From Clostridium intestinale DSM 6191 (GTDB taxonomy: Bacteria > Bacillota > Clostridia > Clostridiales > Clostridiaceae): DNA of 64,000 nucleotides. The notes under the pieces are model-generated. The model saw only the letters and a program-made list of their open reading frames with translations. It searched no databases and was not told where the DNA came from. Both the position numbers and the translations under genes were made by a program. Below are positions 47,211 through 55,406 of this stretch, one piece after another (within the stretch, counting starts at the first letter, position 1; the number at the start of each line of letters is the position of its first letter). The DNA is taken from assembly GCF_900130055.1 (NCBI RefSeq), contig NZ_FQXU01000008.1, forward strand, positions 170,907 through 234,906, given 5' to 3'.

Positions 47211-47933
47211 ATGGGGAGTAAAAAGATTGAAATTTCTATATGTGATGATGAATCTATAATTCAAAATGCCGTTAAAAAATTATGTGAAAAGTATTTAGAT
47301 GAACACGATATGGATTATAGAATAGAGTTGTTTGATAATGGGACAAGTCTTATAAAGTATGAGGGAGATATAAATATATTATTTTTAGATGTTGAAATGC
47401 CTGGAATAAATGGATTCCAGGTAGCAAAAGAGCTAAATAACAAACATGATAATATATTTATTATTTTTATAACTAGCCATTCAAACATGATTAAGGAAGC
47501 CTTTAAGGTTAAGGCTTTTAGATACCTTTACAAGCCTTTAGATCATGAAGAATTTTTTGAGGCAATAGAGGAGGCCATAAAAGAATTTACTGAATCACAT
47601 AGCATTATCATAAAACAGAGAGAAGAGAGTATTTTAATAGAGAAAAAAGATATTCTTTATATAGAGTCATTGGGGGAGGGTTCAGCTATACATACTAGAG
47701 AAAACAATTACGTAACTACCAATTCTTTAAAAAAATGGAAAGAAGAGTTGGGTAATAGACATTTCTTTCAATGTCATAAATCCTTTATAGTTAATTTTCA
47801 GAATGTAATAAAAATAGAGAGTGGACATTTTCTATTAAAAAATAACAAAGAGACACCTGTATCTATTAGGAATAGAAAGGTAGCTAAAGATAGGTTTATT
47901 GAATATATTAGTCAAAATGCTAGATATGTTTAG
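47211..47933 (+). CDS. LytTR-family response regulator (AgrA/PlnC-like)
   Basis: A 240-residue regulator. The receiver domain holds acidic CDDE (11-14) and phospho-acceptor Asp60 in ILFLDVEMPG. The LytTR DNA-binding domain spans about 140-238 (IEKKDILYIESLGEGSAIHT, FQCHKSFIVNFQNV). The start was placed at ATG 47211 after GAGGGG. The kinase gene starts 11 bases downstream. Predicted targets are the three 9-12-9 direct-repeat sites at 49245, 54687 and 55301. Confidence 0.92.
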   Translation: MGSKKIEISICDDESIIQNAVKKLCEKYLDEHDMDYRIELFDNGTSLIKYEGDINILFLDVEMPGINGFQVAKELNNKHDNIFIIFITSHSNMIKEAFKVKAFRYLYKPLDHEEFFEAIEEAIKEFTESHSIIIKQREESILIEKKDILYIESLGEGSAIHTRENNYVTTNSLKKWKEELGNRHFFQCHKSFIVNFQNVIKIESGHFLLKNNKETPVSIRNRKVAKDRFIEYISQNARYV

Positions 47934-47944
47934 GGAGATACTAC

Positions 47945-49246
47945 ATGGGTAATTTTTATTGGATTATTTTGTACATATTAGATTTTATAAAATTGTATTT
48001 GATTATAGTTAAAATAATGGGTTATGAACATAAGAAAAATAGTAAAATATTTATTGGTGGATTGATAGGGACCATATTGGCAGTAACCCTTGCTAAATAT
48101 TGCGGCTTAGATACATGGATAACTTATATAGTTGGAACAATTGATATGATTACAATGACAGTATACTTAAAAAACTATAAAAATGTTTTTTTAGTGATTC
48201 TAATATTTCAAATAATAGCTGTTATTGATGCATTATTTGGAGGTATATATGCGCTATTAGGAGGATATAATATTAAAATCATTTTAGACAGTTATATTTT
48301 TAGTTTTTTTGCTAATTTACCAAGTCTTATTTTTTATTTGGTATTATACGGAGGGGTAAAGATAATTAAAATAGAAAGATTAGTTATTAGCAAAAAATTT
48401 ATAGGAATTTTATTGCTTGGAGTTATAGGAGTAGGGCTATATTTATTACCAGTGCAAGCATTAGGGTTAATGCATAAAAATGATACGATGAAAACGTTCA
48501 CTATAATAGGGATAAGTCTAAGTGGAATAGCTTTTATAGCTATATGCGTATACTTAATAATATTAGATAAAAATAATAAATATTATAAAGAGTCTCTAAT
48601 TATAAATGAGAAGTTGTTGGAGCAACAAAAAGATTATTACTCTATGTTAATTGAAAAAGATAAAGATACAAAGAGATTTAGACATGACATAACAAATCAT
48701 TTTTATTGTATGAAGATATTGTTTGAAGATAAAAAGTACGACGAGCTTTATTCTTATATAAAGGATATTCAGGGAACTATCGATAAGTTAGGTAGTAGCT
48801 TGCAGACTGGTAATGATATAGTTAATATTGTAGTAGGTGATGTGCTAGGTAACAAAATCAACAATGATATAAAGCTAAAGTGGAGAGGAAAACTTCCAGA
48901 TAAATTAAAAGTATCCAATATGGATTTGTGTATTATTTTCTCTAATATCATTAAAAATTCAGTAGAAGCAGTAGAAAAAATATCAGAGAATATAGAGAAA
49001 AAAATAGAAGTTGAGATAAAACAATTAGAAAACAATATTATAATTAAAGTAAAAAATCCTATTAGTGAAAAAGTTAATATAATTGATGACAAATTAAAAA
49101 CTTCTAAATTAGATAAAAACAATCATGGGTTTGGTAGTTTAAATATTAAAGAAGCAGTAAAAAAATATGGAGGGAATATTAAATATAACATTTCGAAGGA
49201 AAGCTTTTTAGTTGAAATTATATTTAGTGATATAATTATGAATTAA
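47945..49246 (+). CDS. GHKL sensor histidine kinase (AgrC-like)
   Basis: A 433-residue membrane kinase. The N-terminal half has about six hydrophobic segments, typical of peptide-pheromone receptors. The phospho-acceptor is His247 in KRFRHDITNHF. N-box IIKNSVEAVEKI and HGFGSLNIKEAVKKYGG (G-box) complete the ATPase. It pairs with the LytTR regulator. No AgrB/AgrD-type signal genes lie nearby, so the inducing signal is unknown. Confidence 0.9.
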   Translation: MGNFYWIILYILDFIKLYLIIVKIMGYEHKKNSKIFIGGLIGTILAVTLAKYCGLDTWITYIVGTIDMITMTVYLKNYKNVFLVILIFQIIAVIDALFGGIYALLGGYNIKIILDSYIFSFFANLPSLIFYLVLYGGVKIIKIERLVISKKFIGILLLGVIGVGLYLLPVQALGLMHKNDTMKTFTIIGISLSGIAFIAICVYLIILDKNNKYYKESLIINEKLLEQQKDYYSMLIEKDKDTKRFRHDITNHFYCMKILFEDKKYDELYSYIKDIQGTIDKLGSSLQTGNDIVNIVVGDVLGNKINNDIKLKWRGKLPDKLKVSNMDLCIIFSNIIKNSVEAVEKISENIEKKIEVEIKQLENNIIIKVKNPISEKVNIIDDKLKTSKLDKNNHGFGSLNIKEAVKKYGGNIKYNISKESFLVEIIFSDIIMN

Positions 49247-49274
49247 CGTTCATCTATATTTATTTAACGTTCAT
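49245..49274 (+). promoter_or_regulatory. LytTR-type direct repeat for the exporter operon
   Basis: AACGTTCAT at 49245-49253 and again at 49266-49274, with a 12-bp gap. Both copies fit the LytTR consensus (W-M-M-GTT-N-R-K) at all nine positions. The first copy overlaps the kinase stop codon. Confidence 0.78.
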
Positions 49275-49282
49275 CAGAATAG

Positions 49283-49313
49283 TTGAAAAACAATCTAAAG
49301 TGTATGGTATAAA
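49283..49313 (+). promoter_or_regulatory. Extended -10 promoter inside a terminator loop
   Basis: TTGAAA (49283-49288) and TGG-TATAAA (49305-49313). The -10 lies 30 bases past the second LytTR repeat. The spacer is 19 bp, long for an unassisted promoter, which suits activator dependence. Confidence 0.6.
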
Positions 49314-49337
49314 TTACGCTATAGATTGTTTTTTTAT
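49289..49337 (+). terminator. Terminator of the two-component operon, with an embedded promoter
   Basis: AACAATCTA pairs with TAGATTGTT, followed by seven T. The downstream promoter's -10 is in the loop, so a transcript started there lacks the left arm and escapes this terminator. Confidence 0.72.
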
Positions 49338-49360
49338 TTTGTTGGATAGAAGGTGAAAGA

Positions 49361-49408
49361 ATGTTATTGAGCGCAGAATGGCTTTGGAAATTGTTGGGAT
49401 GGAAGTAA
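49361..49408 (+). CDS. 15-residue Trp-rich peptide, candidate signal or leader peptide
   Basis: The first open frame on the predicted exporter transcript, about 40 bases after its start. It reads MLLSAEWLWKLLGWK and stops with TAA. GAAGGTGAAAG, a good ribosome binding site, lies just upstream. It has three Trp, five Leu and two Lys, and would be amphipathic as a helix. It has no leader or Cys. It may be a pheromone, a short antimicrobial peptide, or a translated leader. Not matched to a known family. Confidence 0.45.
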   Translation: MLLSAEWLWKLLGWK

Positions 49409-49452
49409 CGGTAATTATAAAAATATAAATCAATAACAAGGGTGGGAAATAA

Positions 49453-51705
49453 GTGAGCTATAAAAAGTATTTGGTTAAACAACATGATATGACAGACTGT
49501 GCAGCAGCCTGCCTTGCAACTATAAGTATGTATTATAAAAAAGAAATAACAATAACAAAACTTAGAGATATTTTAGGGACAGATATCAAAGGAACCACCC
49601 TAAAAGGTTTAGAGGATGGAGCTAAAAGACTTGGGTTTGATACTAAAGCTATAAGGGTGGACAAGGATAGCTTTCAAAGTAAATATACTCTTCCAGCTAT
49701 AGCACATATTATTACGGATGAAGGTCTTAGCCATTTTGTAGTTGTACATAAAGTTAAAAAGGATAAGGTTACTATTTTAGATCCAGCTAAGGGAGTAAAA
49801 AAGGAAACTGTAGATGAGTTTTTTAAAAGCTTTGATGGAATTCTTCTTTTACTTATTCCTAACAATGAGTTTTCAGCAGGTAAGGATAAAGCTTCAGGAA
49901 TACTTTCAAAGTTTATAGCTATTTTATTACCTCAAAAAGCATTATTTATTTATAGTATTATAGCCTCAGCTATATTAACTATTTTAGGAATAGCGTCATC
50001 ATTTTTTAACAAGTTCCTTATGGATGAGATTCTGCCCTATGGGCTAAAAAATCAACTTACAGTTTTTGTAATAGGATTTTTAGTATTAGGAATAACCCAG
50101 ATTGGATTATCAGCTATAAGACAACATATGCTTTTATATTTGTCACAAAAGATAGATATACCTTTACTTTTAGGATATTTTAAACATGTATATAAGTTAC
50201 CAATAAAGTTTTTCACTACAAGAAAGGTAGGAGACATATTAACAAGATTTAGTGATGCTTTTACTATAAAAAATATATTGACATCTGTATCATTATCTTT
50301 AATTATGGATATCGTTTTAGCATCAGTATCAGCAGTGATTTTATACATAATGAACTCAACACTTTTTGTAGTAGTTTTAATATTAACAATTATAAGTGCA
50401 GTTTTAATATATGCCTTTAAAGGGCCCTACAAGAAAATTAACATACAGCAAATGGAAGCAGGAGCAAGGCTTAACAGCCAGATTATAGAAAGTTTAAAAG
50501 GGATAGAAACAATAAAGGTTCTAGCAGCAGAAGAAAAAAGCTTAGAAACCTTAGAGAAACAGTATATTAAGACTTTAAAGATTGCTTTCAAGGAAGGTGT
50601 TTTATCTAATATACAAGGTTCCATATCCTCTGGCGTTTCAACCATAGGTAATCTTGTGCTTATGTATTTAGGAGCAACTATGGTTATAGATGGAAAGATA
50701 TCCTTAGGAGGATTAATGGCATTTACATCTCTATCAGGATATTTTATGAGTCCAATAGGAAGGATAATAAGCCTACAACTTAGTATTCAAGAAGCAAGTA
50801 TATCAATGAAAAGAATATCTGAAGTCTATGAAGTAGATAAGGAACAAGAAACAGCAAATAAGATAGATATTGAAACAATAGATGAGGATATAGAACTTGA
50901 AAATATAACTTTTAGATATGGAAGCAGAGCTCAAGTACTTAAGAATATAAATATAAAAATACCTAAAGGTAAAAAAGTTGCTTTAGTAGGGGAATCAGGA
51001 AGTGGAAAAACCACAGTGTCTAAACTTTTGCTTAAGTATTATACCCCAGAAGAAGGAAAGATTAAGGTTTCTGGGTATGATATTGAAGAACTTGATTTGT
51101 ATGCCTTAAGAAAAGCTATAGCTTATGTACCTCAGAATGTAGAATTATTCTCTGGAAGTATTAGAGAAAATATAATTTTAGGAAAAGAAAATGTAAGCTA
51201 TGAAGAAATTAAAACAGCCTGTGATAATGCTAGCTGCAGTTCCTTTATAGAAAGACTTCCAGCAAAGTATGATACTTTTTTAGACGAAGCTGGTGGAGGA
51301 TTATCTGGAGGAGAAAAGCAGAGATTAGCTTTAGCGAGAGCTTTAGTTAAAAAGAGTAAATTCTTAATCTTAGATGAAGCAACTAGTAATTTAGACTTTA
51401 TAAGTGAAGCTAAAATATATGACACCTTATTTAATAAAGGCAAAAATCTAACCATGTTAATTATAGCTCATAGACTTTCAACCATTAGAAGCTGCGATAT
51501 AATCTATGTTTTAGATAAAGGGGAAGTAGTAGAAGTAGGAAGTCATGAGGAGTTATTAAATAAAAAAGGGTACTACTATAAGCTTTATATAAGTCAGGTA
51601 GGAGAAATAGAACCTAAAACCATTGAAGAAAATAAAGAAGAGGGTACTTTAATGGAAAATAAAGATGTGGGTTTAGAAGAGGGGGAAGAGTATGAATATA
51701 ACTGA
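49453..51705 (+). CDS. C39-peptidase-containing ABC exporter (bacteriocin type)
   Basis: A 750-residue transporter that cleaves double-glycine leaders and exports the mature peptide. The C39 domain (1-135) has Cys16 in QHDMTDCAAACLA, His94 in LSHFVVVH and Asp110 in ILDPAKG. Membrane helices follow (about 155-430). The ATPase has Walker A GESGSGKTT near 513, signature LSGGEKQR near 617 and LILDEATSNLD near 640. An acidic tail follows. The start is GTG. The next gene overlaps by 14 bases. Confidence 0.95.
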   Translation: MSYKKYLVKQHDMTDCAAACLATISMYYKKEITITKLRDILGTDIKGTTLKGLEDGAKRLGFDTKAIRVDKDSFQSKYTLPAIAHIITDEGLSHFVVVHKVKKDKVTILDPAKGVKKETVDEFFKSFDGILLLLIPNNEFSAGKDKASGILSKFIAILLPQKALFIYSIIASAILTILGIASSFFNKFLMDEILPYGLKNQLTVFVIGFLVLGITQIGLSAIRQHMLLYLSQKIDIPLLLGYFKHVYKLPIKFFTTRKVGDILTRFSDAFTIKNILTSVSLSLIMDIVLASVSAVILYIMNSTLFVVVLILTIISAVLIYAFKGPYKKINIQQMEAGARLNSQIIESLKGIETIKVLAAEEKSLETLEKQYIKTLKIAFKEGVLSNIQGSISSGVSTIGNLVLMYLGATMVIDGKISLGGLMAFTSLSGYFMSPIGRIISLQLSIQEASISMKRISEVYEVDKEQETANKIDIETIDEDIELENITFRYGSRAQVLKNINIKIPKGKKVALVGESGSGKTTVSKLLLKYYTPEEGKIKVSGYDIEELDLYALRKAIAYVPQNVELFSGSIRENIILGKENVSYEEIKTACDNASCSSFIERLPAKYDTFLDEAGGGLSGGEKQRLALARALVKKSKFLILDEATSNLDFISEAKIYDTLFNKGKNLTMLIIAHRLSTIRSCDIIYVLDKGEVVEVGSHEELLNKKGYYYKLYISQVGEIEPKTIEENKEEGTLMENKDVGLEEGEEYEYN

Positions 51706-52192
51706 GAAAATAGTAGTGAGAGAAAATAAAACTTTAAAGTTAAATAATGTATTAGTTAGAGAAGTAAGTGAAAGTGAAATTATGAATATAGATAAAGTAG
51801 CCTATATGATGGATAGCTACATAAAATCAAAGGGAAACTCAACTCTAGGACCTATGATAAATTACACAACAGCAGAAGCAGACGAAAATGGACAGCTTAA
51901 GCTAATATTAAAACTAATGGTACAACTTAAAAGTCCTTTGCATAATGTTGAAACACCTTATGAACTTAAAAATCAACTAAGGGTTACAAACTGTTTGTTT
52001 GCAAGATTTACAGAAAAAGAAGAACATCTCCAGTTTGCATATTCAAAACTTCAGCTTCATGCCTTTGAAAAAGAGATAAAGCTAAAAGGTGACAGTTATA
52101 CAGTTTTTGTGGATAAGAAGGAAGACGGAAGTATGGTTGCGGACATCTTCATGGAAATACAAAAGGGAGGACAGGAACTTGAAAGTCTATAA
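51692..52192 (+). CDS. Accessory protein of the export operon, unknown function
   Basis: A 166-residue soluble protein. It has no signal peptide. A mixed alpha/beta pattern is seen (MDSYIKSKGNSTLGPMINY, LKLILKLMVQLKSPL, LRVTNCLFARFTEKEE). It loosely recalls GyrI/effector-binding or SecB-like folds, but neither is secure. It overlaps the exporter gene by 14 bases and the HlyD gene by 14, so all three are tightly coupled; a chaperone or immunity role is possible. Confidence 0.72.
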   Translation: MNITEKIVVRENKTLKLNNVLVREVSESEIMNIDKVAYMMDSYIKSKGNSTLGPMINYTTAEADENGQLKLILKLMVQLKSPLHNVETPYELKNQLRVTNCLFARFTEKEEHLQFAYSKLQLHAFEKEIKLKGDSYTVFVDKKEDGSMVADIFMEIQKGGQELESL

Positions 52193-53291
52193 TATAAATG
52201 AAATAACAGATAGTAAGTTACTGTATGATAAGAAACCTCCTAGATTTATGATATATATAATTTTTATAGTGGTAGCCTTACTTACAGCCTTTATAGTATG
52301 GTCAACTAAATCAGTAAAGACTTATGTGGTAAAAGGGCAGGGCCGTATAACTACTAATGATAAGTTTAACATAATGAGTAAAGTATCTGGAGAAATAAAA
52401 GAAGTGCATATAGAAGAAGGAAAAGAAGTTAAAGAAGGAGATGTACTTTTAGTAATGAATTCTCCAGATGCAAAATATCAGATTGAGCAGGCAACAGGGC
52501 AGATAGATTTATTAAACAAAAGGATAGAGCTTCTTAAAAGAGCTGAAAAAGATGCTACTAATCTATCTAACAATTTTAGTAAAAATAATTCTGAGGAATT
52601 AGAGTTTTATAATAGATTGCAAAATAATTATGCTAAAAGAAAAGACTATGAAGTCAATGAAGAAAGATTAAGGAAGCAAGGCTATGAAGAGGATCAAATA
52701 AAACAGTATAAAGATCAAGCTAAAATAAAGCTAAATCAGCTTTATTATGAAACTATATTAAGTTTCACAACAGAGAAGCAGCAATTAGAATTAGAAAAAA
52801 GTAAGTTGGAATCACAGAAAGCCTCTATAGATAATTCAACTAATGAGTATAAGTTACTTTCTCCTATAACAGGGAAGGTACATTTAAATACGTCCTTTAA
52901 TAGAGGAATGGTTCTACAAGGAGGAAATCTTTTAGGAACTATAACAAATGAAGAAAGTGAAAAAATAGTAGAAACTTTAATACCAGGAACAGACAGACCA
53001 AGAGTAAAGGTAGGAGATGAAGTATCCATGTCAGTAGGAGGACTAAATCAAGCAGAATACGGAACCGTAAAAGGAGAAGTAATAAGCATAGATGAGGACG
53101 CCACCATAGATAATGAACAAGGAAATATATACTTTAAACTTAAAGTTAAACCAGAAAAAACCTATCTAGAAGATAAAAAAGGACAGGAAGTTAACCTAAC
53201 ATTAGGGATGGTAACAGAAACAAGAGTTAAATATGAAAAAATAACCTATATGAAATACTTTATGGAGCAGATAGGAATTAAATTAAGTTAG
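52179..53291 (+). CDS. HlyD-family secretion adaptor (membrane fusion protein)
   Basis: A 370-residue protein with one N-terminal membrane segment (IYIIFIVVALLTAFIVW). A biotinyl-lipoyl-like half (VSGEIKEVHIEEGKEVKEGDVLLVM), a long coiled coil (about 85-205) and a second half (LLSPITGKVHL) follow. It works with the C39 exporter. The start was set at TTG 52179, preceded by GGGAGGACAGGAAC, because the upstream open frame overlaps the previous gene in another frame. Confidence 0.9.
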   Translation: MKVYNINEITDSKLLYDKKPPRFMIYIIFIVVALLTAFIVWSTKSVKTYVVKGQGRITTNDKFNIMSKVSGEIKEVHIEEGKEVKEGDVLLVMNSPDAKYQIEQATGQIDLLNKRIELLKRAEKDATNLSNNFSKNNSEELEFYNRLQNNYAKRKDYEVNEERLRKQGYEEDQIKQYKDQAKIKLNQLYYETILSFTTEKQQLELEKSKLESQKASIDNSTNEYKLLSPITGKVHLNTSFNRGMVLQGGNLLGTITNEESEKIVETLIPGTDRPRVKVGDEVSMSVGGLNQAEYGTVKGEVISIDEDATIDNEQGNIYFKLKVKPEKTYLEDKKGQEVNLTLGMVTETRVKYEKITYMKYFMEQIGIKLS

Positions 53292-53379
53292 TCATTAGAA
53301 GTCAATATAGTTAAATATAGTTAGCTCGAGATAACTAGAAAGATTATAGAAACTTTTAATATAAATAAACACAAAATTA

Positions 53380-53388
53380 TGATAAAAT
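53380..53388 (+). promoter_or_regulatory. Possible promoter of the precursor gene
   Basis: TGATAAAAT repeats the extended -10 form seen before the downstream membrane genes. It lies only 15 bases before the start codon. A weak pair, ATAGTTAGC (53317-53325) and AAAGATTAT (53339-53347), may be a degenerate LytTR site. Confidence 0.35.
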
Positions 53389-53402
53389 GGAAGGACGAGA
53401 AA

Positions 53403-53819
53403 ATGAGCGCATTTGTTTTAAACAGAAATTATGAATTACAATTACCAAGCAGCTTTGTGGATGTTGACAGAGAGGAAATGGAGTATGTTGATGGGGGAAT
53501 AACTAACTTAGAACAGTTAGCGGATCTTTTGCGTGTTACACCAAGTACATCGTATTGGTGGGGAAGAGCATGGGATTTATCAGGAGACATACGTACGAAG
53601 ATAGGAAATAAATTTGGAGATGTATCTCGTGACATAAGTGTGGGTACTTTATTGGTGGCTTCAGCAGCAACAGCCTTAGCTGGATTAGGATTATATTTTA
53701 ATGTTTTGGGTGGACTGACTAGTTATGCATTAGGTAATATTGGTGCAAAGTTAAGAGATGCTACTGGGGGCGCAACGTTAAGTTTTAATGCATCTGCATT
53801 TCATGTTAATCCATGGTGA
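53403..53819 (+). CDS. Double-glycine-leader bacteriocin-like precursor
   Basis: A 138-residue precursor. The leader (1-32) ends in EEMEYVDGG, the C39 cleavage site, preceded by ELQLPSSFVDVD. The core is 106 residues, has no Cys, and contains a long hydrophobic Gly/Ala-rich stretch (VGTLLVASAATALAGLGLYF) and Trp near both ends (STSYWWGRAW and NPW at the C-terminus). No modification enzyme is in the operon, so an unmodified class II-type bacteriocin, unusually long, is likely. ATG 53403 follows GGAAGGACGAG. Confidence 0.82.
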   Translation: MSAFVLNRNYELQLPSSFVDVDREEMEYVDGGITNLEQLADLLRVTPSTSYWWGRAWDLSGDIRTKIGNKFGDVSRDISVGTLLVASAATALAGLGLYFNVLGGLTSYALGNIGAKLRDATGGATLSFNASAFHVNPW

Positions 53820-53863
53820 TGATAAAAGATATAAATGAATTAAGAGAGAATTTAAATTTTTAG
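53819..53863 (+). CDS. 14-codon open frame overlapping the precursor stop
   Basis: The ATG shares an A with the precursor TGA. It reads MIKDINELRENLNF and then TAG. It may be translated by coupling, or be the stub of a lost gene. No family can be given. Confidence 0.2.
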   Translation: MIKDINELRENLNF

Positions 53864-53890
53864 TAGTATATAGAAGCTCAGAATAATGAG

Positions 53891-53933
53891 TGTATACAGC
53901 ATATAAAATAATATGCTGTATACAAATTTTTTA
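53891..53933 (+). terminator. Terminator of the precursor operon
   Basis: TGTATACAGCATAT pairs perfectly with ATATGCTGTATACA around AAAATA, followed by six T. Confidence 0.88.
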
Positions 53934-54113
53934 TGTTGATTCCGTAGTGCAGTTCAAAAGTTTATATAAAGATAAATAAAGTAAAGTCTAGTTAAATTAA
54001 TAATGTTAATACGAAATTTGAACTACGCTGTAAATTGTTTAAGTAATTTAACATATGAGATATGTTTATTATATGTGTAAAAATTAGGAGCGGTAAATAT
54101 ATTAAAACGGGCG

Positions 54114-54338
54114 GTGTTAAATTTGATAAATAACCTTAAAAATAAAAATTTCGTATATGGTTCGGCTTTATTACTTATAATGTCATTTGTTTATAAGACG
54201 AGTAGCGAATTAGGCAGTAAATTAGATTTAAGCTCAGAAGGCTATATTATAGTATCAAGCATGCTAGATTTGCTTATTAAAATAATATTAGTAGCAATTA
54301 TATCAATAGGAATAAAAGAATGGATAGAAAAAAGTTAG
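54114..54338 (+). CDS. Small membrane protein, possible immunity factor
   Basis: A 74-residue protein with two hydrophobic segments (FVYGSALLLIMSFVY, and LLIKIILVAIISIGI near the end). The frame opens at GTG 54114; TTG 54123, preceded by GGGCGGTG, is an alternative start. It follows the bacteriocin precursor, a position typical of immunity genes. No family is named. Confidence 0.55.
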   Translation: MLNLINNLKNKNFVYGSALLLIMSFVYKTSSELGSKLDLSSEGYIIVSSMLDLLIKIILVAIISIGIKEWIEKS

Positions 54339-54441
54339 AATTTCAGAAATTGTCTAACTAATACAGATTTCAAATTTAATTGTATAAAAAATGAGTCTGT
54401 CAATATTTTTGTGTAAGCTTTAGAAAAATAAAGTTTAATTT

Positions 54442-54480
54442 AATAAGGTTGGAGAGTAAGTATAGGACTCCAACCTTATT
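54442..54480 (+). terminator. 13-bp perfect hairpin
   Basis: AATAAGGTTGGAG (54442-54454) pairs perfectly with CTCCAACCTTATT (54468-54480). There is no T run after it, because GTGCG intron sequence begins four bases later. Confidence 0.6.
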
Positions 54481-54484
54481 CTAC

Positions 54485-54580
54485 GTGCGCCCAGCATGGG
54501 AGCAGTCTAACGGGTAGCAAACTGAGTCCTAAAGGACTCAGTTAGGATATCCGAACACAGACATGCTATATGGGGAAGTA
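54485..54580 (+). mobile_element. 5' remnant of a group II intron
   Basis: GTGCGCCCAGCATGGG at 54485 matches the conserved 5' end of bacterial group II introns (GTGYG, with GTGCGCCCAG as in Ll.LtrB). A perfect stem ACTGAGTCCT / AGGACTCAGT (54521-54542) fits domain I. No reverse transcriptase, domain V or 3' end was found downstream, so this is a truncated fragment. It sits right after a hairpin, a favoured insertion site for some intron classes. Confidence 0.58.
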
Positions 54581-54654
54581 AATTATTCCGATAATAATTG
54601 AGAGATATTAATTGAAATTTTTAGTATATATTTAGAGCTTAAGCTTAATAACCA

Positions 54655-54686
54655 CAGGGGTTGCCACAAAGCAACTCTTATTTTTA
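54655..54686 (+). terminator. Possible terminator
   Basis: GGGTTGC pairs with GCAACTC, followed by TTATTTTT. Confidence 0.4.
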
Positions 54687-54716
54687 TACGATTAAACATA
54701 TATTATCTACGTTTAT
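54687..54716 (+). promoter_or_regulatory. LytTR-type direct repeat A
   Basis: TACGATTAA (54687-54695), a 12-bp gap, then TACGTTTAT (54708-54716). The second half fits the LytTR consensus fully. TGG-TAAAAT at 54746-54754, an extended -10, follows after 29 bases. Confidence 0.68.
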
Positions 54717-54810
54717 TGCAGAAATAACATAAGTGACAAGGTACATGGTAAAATAATTTCAGAAAGTATTGGTTTAGAAAATAGGATTTGACTTTTAAAG
54801 GAGTATCACT

Positions 54811-55059
54811 ATGGAGAAGTTGAGCAGAGTATTGGATCTTTTTATTATTGTAATTAGTAGTATTGTAAATATACTATGCATGATTGCCATAACTAAAAAT
54901 CCAGTATATGGACTAGCAAGTATTATGATACTATATTCTATATTTCATTTTATAAAGCAAAAATATTTAAAAATGAAATTTAAGATGGAGACATTTGCAA
55001 TGGCACTTGTAATTCCATTATTAATACTAAGTGTTTTGATTGCAAAATATAGAGGGTAA
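54811..55059 (+). CDS. Small membrane protein, possible immunity factor
   Basis: An 82-residue protein with three hydrophobic segments: LFIIVISSIVNILCMIAI, YGLASIMILYSIFHFI and FAMALVIPLLILSVLIA. AAAGGAG precedes the start. It stands alone behind a LytTR-type site and an extended -10, so it should be co-induced with the exporter operon. Small size, position and control suggest immunity; this is inference. Confidence 0.65.
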   Translation: MEKLSRVLDLFIIVISSIVNILCMIAITKNPVYGLASIMILYSIFHFIKQKYLKMKFKMETFAMALVIPLLILSVLIAKYRG

Positions 55060-55300
55060 TGGTAGCTTTAATAATTCTTAACATATATTTAGAATTATTT
55101 TTATAGAAGTTACAGTAATTCCAATATAAAAATTATTCTTATCACTCACCTTTATTAAGTATCATTAGATTTCTCAAATGATTTCCAGGAATATATATAG
55201 ATGTCTATATAACTATATATAGTGTTTAAGGGGCTTCAGGGATTTTATCAGTAAAAGTAATGGAAGTTTTACGATAATTATTTCTGTTTTTTATTTTTTT
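55060..55300. other. AT-rich intergenic stretch
   Basis: No convincing gene. It holds a run of TATATA palindromes near 55190-55222 and otherwise only AT-rich sequence up to LytTR-type site B. Confidence 0.5.
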
Positions 55301-55330
55301 AACGATTAATCGAAAATTTAATACGTTAAT
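55301..55330 (+). promoter_or_regulatory. LytTR-type direct repeat B
   Basis: AACGATTAA (55301-55309), a 12-bp gap, then TACGTTAAT (55322-55330). TGA-TAAAAT (55360-55368) follows after 29 bases. The spacing is identical to site A. Confidence 0.68.
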
Positions 55331-55406
55331 TACATAAGTAACTGAAAATACAAATAACATGATAAAATATATTAAAGTTTGAAATAAGCCATGAGGTTGA
55401 GAAAAG

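Noticed and set aside
53946..54030. Inverted GTAGT...GTTCAAA / TTTGAACTACG as transposon ends
   Set aside because: The arms are short and imperfect and enclose only about 80 bases without a gene; no target duplication was found.
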